The notes below the pieces were generated by a model that did not search any database, was not told where the DNA came from, and saw only the letters and a list, made by a program, of their open reading frames with translations. A DNA stretch of 64,000 nucleotides from Methanosuratincola petrocarbonis. GTDB lineage: Archaea > Thermoproteota > Methanomethylicia > Methanomethylicales > Methanomethylicaceae. Positions 31,871 through 39,773 of this stretch are shown here, in pieces. The stretch is taken from contig CP130488.1 of NCBI GenBank assembly GCA_030522375.1, positions 124,001 to 188,000 on the forward strand, given 5' to 3'. The translations under genes and the position numbers were made by a program. Each line of letters opens with the position of its first letter. Within the stretch, counting starts at the first letter, position 1.

Positions 31871-33292
31871 ATGTCCCTCCTGAACGAAAAGGCACGCGAT
31901 GACCTTCTCAGGGCACTGAAGGGAGAGCGGATAGACTATTCTGAATACGAAGTCGCTGAGACTCAGTCCCCAAAGATCTACAAGGACATATTCCCGTTTG
32001 AATCACCTCCAAAGATGATCTGGGACGGAATAGATGTCCCTATGGAAGTCCCTGAGAACCTCTGGATCACTGACACGACCTTTAGGGACGGGCAGCAGTC
32101 AAGGGATCCATACACAGTAAACCAGATAGTTGACCTTTACACCTTCCTCCACCGCATAGGCGGACCCAATGGCAAGATACTCATGTCCGAATTCTTCCTC
32201 TACACGCAGAGGGACAGGGAGGCGGTCTCAAGGGTAAGGGATTTGGGGTACGAATTCCCCCGGATCACTGGATGGATCAGGGCCAGCAAAGAAGACCTTA
32301 AGGTCGCAAAGGATGCCAAGGTCGACGAGGTAGGGATGCTGGCATCAATTTCGGACTACCACATATTCTACAAGTTCAAGGGTATGAGTCGCTCCCAAGT
32401 GATCCAGAAATACCTTGACGTGGTGGAGGATGGGCTGAAATCTGGAATAATCATGCGCGCGCATGTAGAGGACTGCACCCGTGCTGACATCCTAGGGGTC
32501 GTCATCCCATTTGCCAAGCGACTGATGCAGCTATCTGAGAAGTACGGGATCCCTGTGAAGCTGAGGGTTCCTGATACCTTGGGTCTCGGACTGCCTTGGT
32601 CAAAGGCTGCGTTGCCGAGGAGCATACCCAAGATCTTCTACCTGTTGCGACAGCTTGCGGGCGTGCCGTCTGAATACCTCGAGTTCCACGGTCACAACGA
32701 CTTCCACCTCGGGATAGCCAACGCCACATCGGCTTGGATGTACGGGGCTTCGCTGAACAACACGACCCTGCTCGGCATCGGTGAGCGGGCTGGCAACGTC
32801 CCGCTGGAGGCGATGGTCTTCATATACTCCGGTCTGAAGGGGGGGCTAGACGGGATGAACACACTTGCTATCACGGAGATGGCACAGTATTACAGGCGGA
32901 ATGTGGGCTACTACATACCTCCTTACTACCCGATTGTGGGAAGGAACTTCAATGTAACTAGGGCAGGCATCCATGCGGACGGGGCCCTCAAAAACATAGA
33001 GATGTATCTGCCTTTCGACACGGAGAGGCTGCTCGGCGTGCCCCCTGGAGTTTCGATAACCCCGTACTCCGGGAACGCTGGTGTCGCATTCTGGATCAAT
33101 TACTTCTTCGGCCTGAAGAACGGGGAGAAGGTGGACAAGGAGTCCGATGGGGTCATGAGGATCTACAAGGATGTGCTGAAGAAGTTCGACTCTGGGGAGG
33201 CCCTCTCGATCAGCGACGAAGAGATGCTCAGCCTGGTCGAGAAGCACATGCCTGAATTCTACGAGGCTAACAAGCACCGAATTGCGCAGTAG
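31871..33292 (+). CDS. HMGL-like/LeuA-family acyl transferase, resembling Re-citrate synthase
   Basis: 473 aa TIM-barrel enzyme of the isopropylmalate/homocitrate synthase superfamily. NLWITDTTFRDGQQSRDPYTVNQIVDLY holds the conserved DTT/SxRDG(Q/E)Q catalytic start. RAHVEDCTRADILG, KLRVPDTLGLG, LEFHGHNDFHLGIANATSAW with metal His residues, and GERAGNVPLEAMV follow. The GGPNGKILMSEFFLYTQRDREAV region is, from memory, typical of the Re-citrate synthase branch (C. kluyveri/Desulfovibrio type) rather than true LeuA. No LeuA regulatory C-terminal domain is apparent. Alternatives are homocitrate or isopropylmalate synthase. Own promoter, followed by a CBS protein. Confidence 0.7.
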   Translation: MSLLNEKARDDLLRALKGERIDYSEYEVAETQSPKIYKDIFPFESPPKMIWDGIDVPMEVPENLWITDTTFRDGQQSRDPYTVNQIVDLYTFLHRIGGPNGKILMSEFFLYTQRDREAVSRVRDLGYEFPRITGWIRASKEDLKVAKDAKVDEVGMLASISDYHIFYKFKGMSRSQVIQKYLDVVEDGLKSGIIMRAHVEDCTRADILGVVIPFAKRLMQLSEKYGIPVKLRVPDTLGLGLPWSKAALPRSIPKIFYLLRQLAGVPSEYLEFHGHNDFHLGIANATSAWMYGASLNNTTLLGIGERAGNVPLEAMVFIYSGLKGGLDGMNTLAITEMAQYYRRNVGYYIPPYYPIVGRNFNVTRAGIHADGALKNIEMYLPFDTERLLGVPPGVSITPYSGNAGVAFWINYFFGLKNGEKVDKESDGVMRIYKDVLKKFDSGEALSISDEEMLSLVEKHMPEFYEANKHRIAQ

Positions 33293-33311
33293 CAGCTCCC
33301 CTATCAAACAC

Positions 33312-33320
33312 TTTTTTAGA
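33312..33320 (+). promoter_or_regulatory. TATA-like box for CBS protein
   Basis: TTTTTTAGA, about 34-42 nt before the ATG at 33354. Confidence 0.4.
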
Positions 33321-33353
33321 TGCCTCGCAGAGTATGATCATGTGGAATTTGTT

Positions 33354-34259
33354 ATGAGCCGAAGGGTAATCAGGGGTTTTTTGAGGAGCGATGGAACCCC
33401 GAATTTCTCTAACAATGTCTACAGCAAGCCAAAGGAACTGGAATACCTGGTTCAGAAGCCTGTAGTCTCTGCAACTGCTAGCACCCCCATAATAAAGGCA
33501 ATAGACCTCATGCTTTCTAAGGGGATAAGGAGGGTCCCGATCACCACCAGCAAGGGGGAACTCATAGGGATAATCACTGCTACCGATATGGTCAACTTCT
33601 TCGGGGGCGGCGAGTACTACAACTTGGTCAAGCTCAGGTATGGCGGCCGATTCTTCTCTGCCCTCTACGCTCCGGTGGAGTCTATAATGACAAGAGAAGT
33701 CGTCTGCGCCGATGTCGGAGAGAACTTCTCGGAGGTACTCGAGAAGATGATCCGCGAGAACGTCGGATCGGTGCCCGTTGTGGACGACAGCATCCTGATG
33801 GGTATCATAACGGAGTATGACGTGGTGAGGTATCTTTCTGGTCGATCCATGACCGGAAAGGTTGAGGATTACATGTCTAGAAACCCTGTCATGGCCTCCC
33901 CAAGCATCACGATAAAATCAATTGCCCGTCTAATGGTCTCGAACGGGTTCAGGAGGATCCCAATCGTAGATGGGGGCGATGTGAGGGGGATCGTCACTAC
34001 TATGGACATAGTCAGGTACTTCGGGGAAGGGAAGGCATTCAGGAAGATCATATTGGACGAGATGGATCAAGTGATCTCAGTTCCTGCGAAGGAGATAATG
34101 AGTGAGGGGGTCGTGAAGGTGAATCCGCATGACAAGCTTGGGGACGTTGCCCCCCTGATAAGGACCAGCGGGGTCGGTGCGGTGCTTGTTGAGGACGGCG
34201 GTGCCATCATCGGCATACTCACCGAGAGAGACCTGCTCATGGCGCTGGCGACCGAGTAG
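33354..34259 (+). CDS. protein with four CBS domains
   Basis: 301 aa made of two CBS pairs (Bateman modules). Each CBS repeat shows the pattern of a V-x-A start, an IK-type helix, a G-x-R-R-(V/I)-P-(I/V) strand and an (I/T)-x-D-(M/V)-V end: IRRVPIT...TATDMVNF, VGSVPVV...TEYDVVRY, FRRIPIV...TTMDIVRY, VGAVLVE...TERDLLMA. Such stand-alone proteins usually sense adenine nucleotides or AdoMet. No catalytic domain is attached. Target unknown; adjacency to the citrate-synthase-like gene is not proof of a link because each has its own promoter. Confidence 0.85.
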   Translation: MSRRVIRGFLRSDGTPNFSNNVYSKPKELEYLVQKPVVSATASTPIIKAIDLMLSKGIRRVPITTSKGELIGIITATDMVNFFGGGEYYNLVKLRYGGRFFSALYAPVESIMTREVVCADVGENFSEVLEKMIRENVGSVPVVDDSILMGIITEYDVVRYLSGRSMTGKVEDYMSRNPVMASPSITIKSIARLMVSNGFRRIPIVDGGDVRGIVTTMDIVRYFGEGKAFRKIILDEMDQVISVPAKEIMSEGVVKVNPHDKLGDVAPLIRTSGVGAVLVEDGGAIIGILTERDLLMALATE

Positions 34260-34272
34260 GCTGTGCGAAAAG

Positions 34273-34281
34273 AATATAAAA
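34273..34281 (+). promoter_or_regulatory. TATA box for proteasome/exosome superoperon
   Basis: AATATAAAA about 75-80 nt before the psmA ATG; a weaker TCTTTTATG at 34291-34299 is an alternative. Either would drive psmA-SBDS-rrp4-rrp41-rrp42. Confidence 0.5.
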
Positions 34282-34354
34282 TGTGCATAGTCTTTTATGC
34301 TGAAGGTAAAATATCGTTAGCGTAATGTGTCGCTGTTACATGTGGTGAAATGAT

Positions 34355-35077
34355 ATGTTTAGCCCTCCAGGAATGGGTTATGATCGTGCGATCACGATAT
34401 TCTCGCCCGATGGGCGCCTATTCCAAGTCGAATATGCGCTCGAGGCCGTCAGGCGTGGGTGGACGGCCATTGGGATCAGGTGCACGAATGGCGTAGTCCT
34501 TGCGGTAGAGAAGAAGAGGATCAGCCCCCTGATCGATCCAGCGTCAATGGAAAAGATCCTCAAGATCGACGAGCATGTGGGTGCAACTTTTGCAGGTCTC
34601 TCCTCGGACGCTAGGATCCTCATTGAGCGTGCGAGGCAGGAGGCCCAAATAAACAGGATGCTCTACGACGAGGTAATTGACGTCGAGGTCCTGACCAAAA
34701 AAGTAAGTGAAGTGAAGCAGATCTACACGCAACACGCCGGCGTCAGGCCATTCGGAGTAGCCCTGCTCATTGCGGGCGTTGACAGGTTTGGACCAAAGCT
34801 GTTCATGACCGAGCCGAGCGGTGCCTACGCGGGTTACTATGCGGTCGCGATAGGCGCTGGCAGCCAGACTGTTACTGAATTCTTCGAGAAGAACTACCAG
34901 CCGGACCTCAAGATAGACGATGCGATAATGCTCGCGCTGAAGGCGCTCGCCTCGGTTATCGAGGGCAGCCTCGACTCCGCCAAGGTAGAGATGGCAATAC
35001 TGCGGACCGAAACCGGGAAATTCGAGAACCTCCCGCCCCAGCAGCTCATGGAATACATAGAGAAGCTAAAGGCGTAG
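34355..35077 (+). CDS. psmA: proteasome subunit alpha
   Basis: Outer-ring subunit of the 20S proteasome, 240 aa. FSPPGMGYDRAITIFSPDGRLFQVEYALEAVRRG is the gate-forming alpha-type N-terminus (YDR motif). Being alpha, it has no catalytic Thr. GGTGA lies 12 nt before the ATG. It is followed four nt later by SBDS, the conserved archaeal order that ties the proteasome to the exosome genes. Confidence 0.96.
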   Translation: MFSPPGMGYDRAITIFSPDGRLFQVEYALEAVRRGWTAIGIRCTNGVVLAVEKKRISPLIDPASMEKILKIDEHVGATFAGLSSDARILIERARQEAQINRMLYDEVIDVEVLTKKVSEVKQIYTQHAGVRPFGVALLIAGVDRFGPKLFMTEPSGAYAGYYAVAIGAGSQTVTEFFEKNYQPDLKIDDAIMLALKALASVIEGSLDSAKVEMAILRTETGKFENLPPQQLMEYIEKLKA

Positions 35078-35081
35078 GCTC

Positions 35082-35780
35082 ATGCCGAAAGAAGAGAAGT
35101 CGGTCATTGCTAGGCTAGTTGTGCGCGGAGAGCACTTTGAGGTCATGGTAGACCCTGATCTCGCCTGGGCACTAAAGAACGGCAAGGAAGTCGACTTCAA
35201 GGAGCTCCTCGTGAGCGAGATCATCTACAAGGATGCCAGCAAGGGTCTGAAGGCCTCTGAGGAGTCCCTGAAGAAGAACTTCGGCACCGATGACCCGAAG
35301 GCTGTTGCCACCTCGATAATCAAGAAGGGCGAGCTCCAGCTTACCACCGAACAGCGCCGCGAGATGATCGAGAGCAAGCGGAAGCAGATAGTCAACTTCA
35401 TATCGCGGAATTGCATTGACCCGAAGACTGGGTTGCCACACCCCCCTCAGCGCATAGAGAATGCAATGGAAAACGTGAGGGTCAGCATAGACCCATTCAG
35501 GTCGGTGGAGGAACAAGCGCAGGATGCTATCAAGGCGCTGAGGGCCGAGCTGCCGCTGAAGATCTCACAAGTTGTAGCAAAGATAGGCATCCCCTCCGCC
35601 CATGCAAGGCGGGTCTACAGCGTCATATCAAAGATGGGTAACGTGACTCGGTCGGAGTGGCTCTCGGACGGGTCTTGGAGGGGTGAGATGGTTCTGCCTG
35701 CTGGCATACAGCAGAGCTTTGTGGACCGCGTAAACGAACTGACAAGGGGTAATTGTGAAATTGATATCAAAAAGATATGA
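35082..35780 (+). CDS. sdo1: ribosome maturation protein SBDS (Sdo1)
   Basis: Works with EF-2-type GTPases to release aIF6 from new large subunits. 232 aa in three domains. The first is KSVIARLVVRGEHFEVMVDPD with the FYSH fold. The helical domain 2 holds IVNFISRNCIDPKTGLPHPPQRIENAM, the most conserved stretch. Domain 3 is ferredoxin-like and ends WSDGSWRGEMVLPAGIQ (WLSDGSWRG in full). Both its partners, aIF6 (54277) and EF-2 (44112), are also in this window. Confidence 0.95.
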   Translation: MPKEEKSVIARLVVRGEHFEVMVDPDLAWALKNGKEVDFKELLVSEIIYKDASKGLKASEESLKKNFGTDDPKAVATSIIKKGELQLTTEQRREMIESKRKQIVNFISRNCIDPKTGLPHPPQRIENAMENVRVSIDPFRSVEEQAQDAIKALRAELPLKISQVVAKIGIPSAHARRVYSVISKMGNVTRSEWLSDGSWRGEMVLPAGIQQSFVDRVNELTRGNCEIDIKKI

Positions 35781-35789
35781 GGTGTTTGA

Positions 35790-36476
35790 ATGACGACCTT
35801 CTTTGAACCAAGACAGCTGGTTTCCCCAGGCACTCTTCTTGCCGAAGGGAACTACCAGTCCGGATTCAATGTGTATCGTGATAACGGGAAATACTATGCC
35901 TCGATGGTCGGACTCGCCGACATCAGGAACAATGTGGTCTCAGTCATCCCGCTGAGGGGGTGCTATATCCCTCAGCCAGGGGATGTGGTGATCGGCAAGG
36001 TGGTCGAGTGCATATCTACCGCATGGATGCTCGACATAAGATCCCCATATCAAGGGGTCCTGTTCGCCTCAGAGTTCCTGTCCAAGCCTCTGAACCCCCT
36101 CAAGGAAGAGGCGCGAAGGTATTTGGATATTGGCGAGATGGTGGTCGCCACAGTCATGGCTTTTGACAGGACGAGGAACCCGTCCTTGACCGCAAGGGAC
36201 CATGGTCTTGGCAAGATACACAGGGGCACAGTGATAGATGTGGACTTCACAAGGGTCCCTAGGATAATTGGGAAGAAAGGATCAATGATAACGATGCTGA
36301 AGAAAGAGACTGGTGCACAGATCCTCGTGGGCCAGAACGGCAGGGTATGGATATCCGGAAAATCCCGCGACGAGGAAGCCATAATTGCTGAGGCGATCAG
36401 GAAGATAGAGGCCGAAGCACATACATCGGGTCTCACAGACAGGGTTAGGGAATTTTTGGTCAACAGGAGAAGGTGA
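35790..36476 (+). CDS. rrp4: exosome complex RNA-binding protein Rrp4
   Basis: Cap subunit of the archaeal exosome, 228 aa. Order: N-terminal barrel (LVSPGTLLAEGNY), S1 domain (GDVVIGKVVECISTAWMLDIRSPY), KH domain (VPRIIGKKGSMITMLKKETGAQILVGQNG). ATG start nine nt after SBDS; followed by rrp41 in four nt. Confidence 0.95.
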   Translation: MTTFFEPRQLVSPGTLLAEGNYQSGFNVYRDNGKYYASMVGLADIRNNVVSVIPLRGCYIPQPGDVVIGKVVECISTAWMLDIRSPYQGVLFASEFLSKPLNPLKEEARRYLDIGEMVVATVMAFDRTRNPSLTARDHGLGKIHRGTVIDVDFTRVPRIIGKKGSMITMLKKETGAQILVGQNGRVWISGKSRDEEAIIAEAIRKIEAEAHTSGLTDRVREFLVNRRR

Positions 36477-36480
36477 AATC

Positions 36481-37224
36481 ATGAGTGATTCAGAGATTGA
36501 GAGATTGATATCCGAGGATGGAATAAGGTGCGATGGAAGAAGGCTGGACGAGATTCGACCTATCAAGTTCCAGCTGGGAGTCCTGAAGAACACTGACGGA
36601 TCAGCCTATGTTGAGTGGGGGCGTACAAAGATCTTAGTTGGAGTGATGGGTCCAAGGGAGTCGCATCCAAAGCACCTCGCACTTTCCGACAAGGCAAGGG
36701 TGGAAGCGTACTACAGGATGGCTTCATTCTCAGTTGAAGAGTGGAAGTCCCCAGCACCGTCAAGGAGGGAAGTCGAGCTCTCCAAAGTCATCCGCGAGGC
36801 GCTTGAGCCCGCGATCTTTGTCGAGTTCTTCCCGAGGACAAGCATCGACATATTCATCGAAGTCCTCCAGGCAGATGGTAGCACTAGGTGCGCTTCGATC
36901 TCGGCCGCCTCACTGGCGCTCGTGGATGCAGGCATACCTATGCGAGACCTTGTCGCGAGCATAGCCGTCGGAAAGGTGGAGGGGAAGCTTGTCCTGGACG
37001 TCCAGGACAAGGAGGACAAGGCAGGAGAGTCCGACATGCCGATGGCATACATGCCATCAAAGAATGCTGTGACCTTGCTGCAGATGGATGGGCAGATCAC
37101 GCATGATGAGTTCATGCAGTCGATGGAGCTGCTGAAGAAGGGCTGCATGGAAGTCTACAAAAAGCAGAAGGAAGCGATTGAAAGCCACTTCAAGGGCGCA
37201 GTATCCAATCAGGAGGAGGCATGA
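36481..37224 (+). CDS. rrp41: exosome complex exonuclease Rrp41
   Basis: Catalytic RNase PH-like subunit of the exosome ring. 247 aa. ISEDGIRCDGRRLDEIRPIKFQLG is the family start; AYVEWGRTKILVGVMGPRE and TRCASISAASLALVDAG are conserved, and DKEDKAGESDMPMAYMPS carries the catalytic Asp residues. It forms the hexamer with Rrp42, encoded three nt downstream. Confidence 0.96.
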   Translation: MSDSEIERLISEDGIRCDGRRLDEIRPIKFQLGVLKNTDGSAYVEWGRTKILVGVMGPRESHPKHLALSDKARVEAYYRMASFSVEEWKSPAPSRREVELSKVIREALEPAIFVEFFPRTSIDIFIEVLQADGSTRCASISAASLALVDAGIPMRDLVASIAVGKVEGKLVLDVQDKEDKAGESDMPMAYMPSKNAVTLLQMDGQITHDEFMQSMELLKKGCMEVYKKQKEAIESHFKGAVSNQEEA

Positions 37225-37227
37225 GCG

Positions 37228-38058
37228 ATGAGCCAGAGGATAGTCCCAGCAGTTAAGAGAAGACAGATAATCGAGCTCTCGGAGAGCGGCAGGAGGATGG
37301 ACGGCAGGACGCTGACCGACTACAGGGAGATCACAATCCAGACAGGGCTGGTCGAGAAAGCGGAAGGGTCTGCCCTGGTCTCCATAGGTGGCACTAAAGT
37401 GGTTGCAGGCATCAAGTTCGAAGTGGGCGACCCATTCCCGGACATCCCCAACGAGGGCGTGATGCAGGTGGGCGCCGAGTTCGTCCCATTTGCCTCCCCC
37501 GAGTTCGAGCCGGGCAAGCCGGACGAGGTGGCAGTCGAGCTTGCGAGGGTCGTTGACCGGGGTCTCAGGGAATCTAAGGTCTTGGACACAACAAAGCTTT
37601 GCCTGATCCCTGGGAAGAAGGTCTGGATCGTCCACGTGGATGTCTACATACTTGACCACTGTGGCAACCTCATCGACACTGCTGCGTTGGCTGCTCTCTC
37701 AGCGATGCTCTCAGCATCAATGCCTGAGGCATGCGTAGAAGGTGATACAGTCAAGCTCACAGGAAAGCGCGTACCTATGCCGCTGACCGACATCCCCATC
37801 AACGTCACACTGGCAAAAATAGGGAACAAGCTGTTCGTGGATCCTTCCTTAGAAGAGGAAGAGGTCTTGGACTGCAGGTTCAGCGTTGCCTTCAAGGAGA
37901 ACGGGATGCTCTGTGCGATACAGAAAGGGGAGTCTGGATATATCACACCAGAAGAGGTGCTCCGCGCAGTCGAAATAGCTAAAGATAAAAGCCAGGAGAT
38001 CCGCAAGAAGGTGGTTGAGTCACTGAAGCTCAAGAGCGACAAGGTTGGTGAGTCCTAA
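37228..38058 (+). CDS. rrp42: exosome complex component Rrp42
   Basis: Non-catalytic RNase PH-like subunit that completes the active site with Rrp41. 276 aa. RRMDGRTLTDYREITIQTG, ALVSIGGTKVVAGIKFEVGDP and YILDHCGNLIDTAALAALSAML fit Rrp42. It overlaps L37Ae by one base. Confidence 0.96.
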   Translation: MSQRIVPAVKRRQIIELSESGRRMDGRTLTDYREITIQTGLVEKAEGSALVSIGGTKVVAGIKFEVGDPFPDIPNEGVMQVGAEFVPFASPEFEPGKPDEVAVELARVVDRGLRESKVLDTTKLCLIPGKKVWIVHVDVYILDHCGNLIDTAALAALSAMLSASMPEACVEGDTVKLTGKRVPMPLTDIPINVTLAKIGNKLFVDPSLEEEEVLDCRFSVAFKENGMLCAIQKGESGYITPEEVLRAVEIAKDKSQEIRKKVVESLKLKSDKVGES

Positions 38059-38321
38059 TGGCAAAGACAAAATCCGTCAAGTCTGCCGGAAGGTTCGGTC
38101 CGAGGTACGGGGCCACTCTTAGGAAGCGGGTGCTCGCTATCGAGCAAAAATCTGAGAAGGGGCTCCGGTGCCCAAAGTGCAAGTCGATCGATAAGCTTGT
38201 CCGTGTGGCAGCGGGGATCTGGGACTGCAGGGCGTGCGGCGTTCGCTTTGCTGGCGGTGCATTCGTGCCCCAGACTACGCTTGGCAAGACCCTTATGCCA
38301 GATGAGCTCAAGCTAAAGTAA
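38058..38321 (+). CDS. rpl37ae: 50S ribosomal protein L37Ae
   Basis: Zinc-ribbon large-subunit protein, 87 aa. KSAGRFGPRYGATLRKRV at the N-terminus; CPKCKS and CRACGVRF give the C-x2-C...C-x2-C zinc site. RNA polymerase subunit P, which often follows L37Ae in archaea, is not found between it and the Brix gene here. Confidence 0.95.
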   Translation: MAKTKSVKSAGRFGPRYGATLRKRVLAIEQKSEKGLRCPKCKSIDKLVRVAAGIWDCRACGVRFAGGAFVPQTTLGKTLMPDELKLK

Positions 38322-38343
38322 AGTCAGTAAATGTTGGTCTTTT

Positions 38344-38874
38344 ATGACCATATTGCTGACGACTTCGCTAAGGCCTAGCCAGAGGACAAGGACCCTTTGC
38401 AACGACCTGGCCGCCTGCTGCGCGGCCTTTTCTACATTTACTAGAGGCAAAACAAGCCTGGCCTACCTTTTTGAGTATGCCCGGAGCAAAAACTCTTCGA
38501 AGCTTTGGATAGTGCACAGCCGATTCGGAGGACCGAGCCTGATTGAATGCTACGAGGCTGGGGATACAAAACCACTTGCGTCTTTCCTAATAAAGCGTGT
38601 ACAGCTTGTCAGGGAGCTTTCCGTCAAGTCGCCAACGAGCACCAGGCACAGGCCGTTGGCGCTCCCCCCTCCAGAAAGAGAAGAGTTGCGGCAGCTCCAC
38701 GAGTGCCTGAGGAAGGTCCTGGGCGATCACGCCTCCCCCCGCGCTGGCTTGAAGTCGACAGAGTTGCACCTCGAACTTTCCCATGGGTCGCCAGAGATCT
38801 TTTTCATCGACAGCGTCTCAAAGCTCCCTTGTGGCCCCGCCATCTACTTGAAGTCCTTCAGGTGCGGTTTATGA
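38344..38874 (+). CDS. Brix-domain ribosome biogenesis protein
   Basis: 176 aa of the archaeal Brix/Imp4-like family, linked to rRNA maturation. LLTTSLRPSQRTRTLCNDLA at the start and FTRGKTSLAYLFEYARSKNSSKLWIVHSRFGGPSLIECYE are the recognisable blocks, though the C-terminal half is weakly conserved by eye. Its position after L37Ae and before a Pcc1 paralogue and prefoldin beta matches the archaeal superoperon, which supports the call. Ends with an ATGA overlap. Confidence 0.8.
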   Translation: MTILLTTSLRPSQRTRTLCNDLAACCAAFSTFTRGKTSLAYLFEYARSKNSSKLWIVHSRFGGPSLIECYEAGDTKPLASFLIKRVQLVRELSVKSPTSTRHRPLALPPPEREELRQLHECLRKVLGDHASPRAGLKSTELHLELSHGSPEIFFIDSVSKLPCGPAIYLKSFRCGL

Positions 38875-39116
38875 GCGCCTCATCTTTGTTGAAATTAGAC
38901 TTCGAAGACGAGGGCAGGGCATCCCCCCTCTTCGCCTCGATAATCCCAGAGGTTAAGCATACAAAACCTGGGATAGCCAGTGTCTCTATTACTAAGGAAG
39001 GCGGATCCATTCTGTTGAAGATCGAAGCCTCGTCGGTAGCTGCACTGCGCGCCCTACTCAATTCTTATATACGCTGGCTGTCTACATCTCTTGAGGTTAT
39101 GGAATTAGGTGATTGA
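38871..39116 (+). CDS. Pcc1 paralogue (second copy; Pcc1/Pcc2 pair)
   Basis: 81 aa. LKLDFEDEGRASPLFASIIPE, ASVSITKEGGSILLKIEAS and VAALRALLNSYIRWLSTSLEV give the Pcc1 fold, ending with the NSYxRWL helix. The ATG overlaps the Brix stop. Archaea have been reported to carry a Pcc1 paralogue (Pcc2) that pairs with Pcc1 as a fifth KEOPS subunit. This copy and the one at 22331 would be such a pair, but which is Pcc1 and which is Pcc2 is not decided here. Confidence 0.75.
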   Translation: MSASSLLKLDFEDEGRASPLFASIIPEVKHTKPGIASVSITKEGGSILLKIEASSVAALRALLNSYIRWLSTSLEVMELGD

Positions 39117-39118
39117 CA

Positions 39119-39481
39119 ATGGCTGAAAAGATACCGCCACAGGTACAGAACCAGTTGATCAGGTTCCAGGAAATGCAGGAACAATTGAAGGCAATTGTGC
39201 TTAGGAAGCAACAGTTCGAGTACGAGAGCAGGGAGCTCGAAAAAGCCCTCAATGAAAGCAAATCCCTAGCGGATGACGCTGTGGTATACAAGTCCGTGGG
39301 AGTGCTCCTCTTCAGGACCGAGAAGCAGAAGGTAGTTGCAGAACTGACCGAGAAGAAAGAGGAGCTAGACCTCAGAATAAAGACCGTTGAGAAACAGGAA
39401 CTCAGGCTCAAGCAGCAGCTGGAGGAACTCCGCAAGTCGATAATGGAACAGGTCTCCGGAAGGACGCCCGCTTCTGGGTAG
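39119..39481 (+). CDS. pfdB: prefoldin subunit beta
   Basis: Beta subunit of the alpha2-beta4 chaperone that hands unfolded proteins to the thermosome. 120 aa of two long helices flanking a beta hairpin: IPPQVQNQLIRFQEMQEQLK, then VYKSVGVLLFRTEKQKV at the hairpin, then a long coiled coil. GGTGAT (39108-39113) lies five nt before the ATG. The alpha subunit is at 55146. Confidence 0.93.
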   Translation: MAEKIPPQVQNQLIRFQEMQEQLKAIVLRKQQFEYESRELEKALNESKSLADDAVVYKSVGVLLFRTEKQKVVAELTEKKEELDLRIKTVEKQELRLKQQLEELRKSIMEQVSGRTPASG

Positions 39482-39485
39482 TGTT

Positions 39486-39773
39486 GTGGGGTTGCCGCAG
39501 CTTTTTTCAAAGAAAGAGATTGAGGAGATCTGCCTCGCTGGGGAGAACGCTGCACGTGAGTATGTGCTCTCGGTCCTGGATCGGCACCTCATACGCTCAC
39601 TCAACGTCAGAGTGATGTCGGAGCGGTCCGGTTCAGGTCTGGACTTCAATGCCGATGTCGAAATCGAGGTCGATCCTGTTGTCAATATGGATCTGGAGCA
39701 GCTCGCCGAAGCTGCAGCAGACCGTGCTTTAGAAGCAATCGACGAAAAGGTGCGGGCGAAGCGGGTTGCCTGA
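39486..39773 (+). CDS. DUF3194 family protein
   Basis: 95 aa archaeal protein of unknown role, always found between prefoldin beta and a DHH phosphoesterase in this superoperon, as here. Pattern: LFSKKEIEEICLAGENAAREYV, then DFNADVEIEVDPVVNMDLEQLAEAAADRAL. Predicted alpha/beta, no catalytic motif visible. GTG start; eight-nt overlap with the next gene. Confidence 0.75.
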   Translation: MGLPQLFSKKEIEEICLAGENAAREYVLSVLDRHLIRSLNVRVMSERSGSGLDFNADVEIEVDPVVNMDLEQLAEAAADRALEAIDEKVRAKRVA

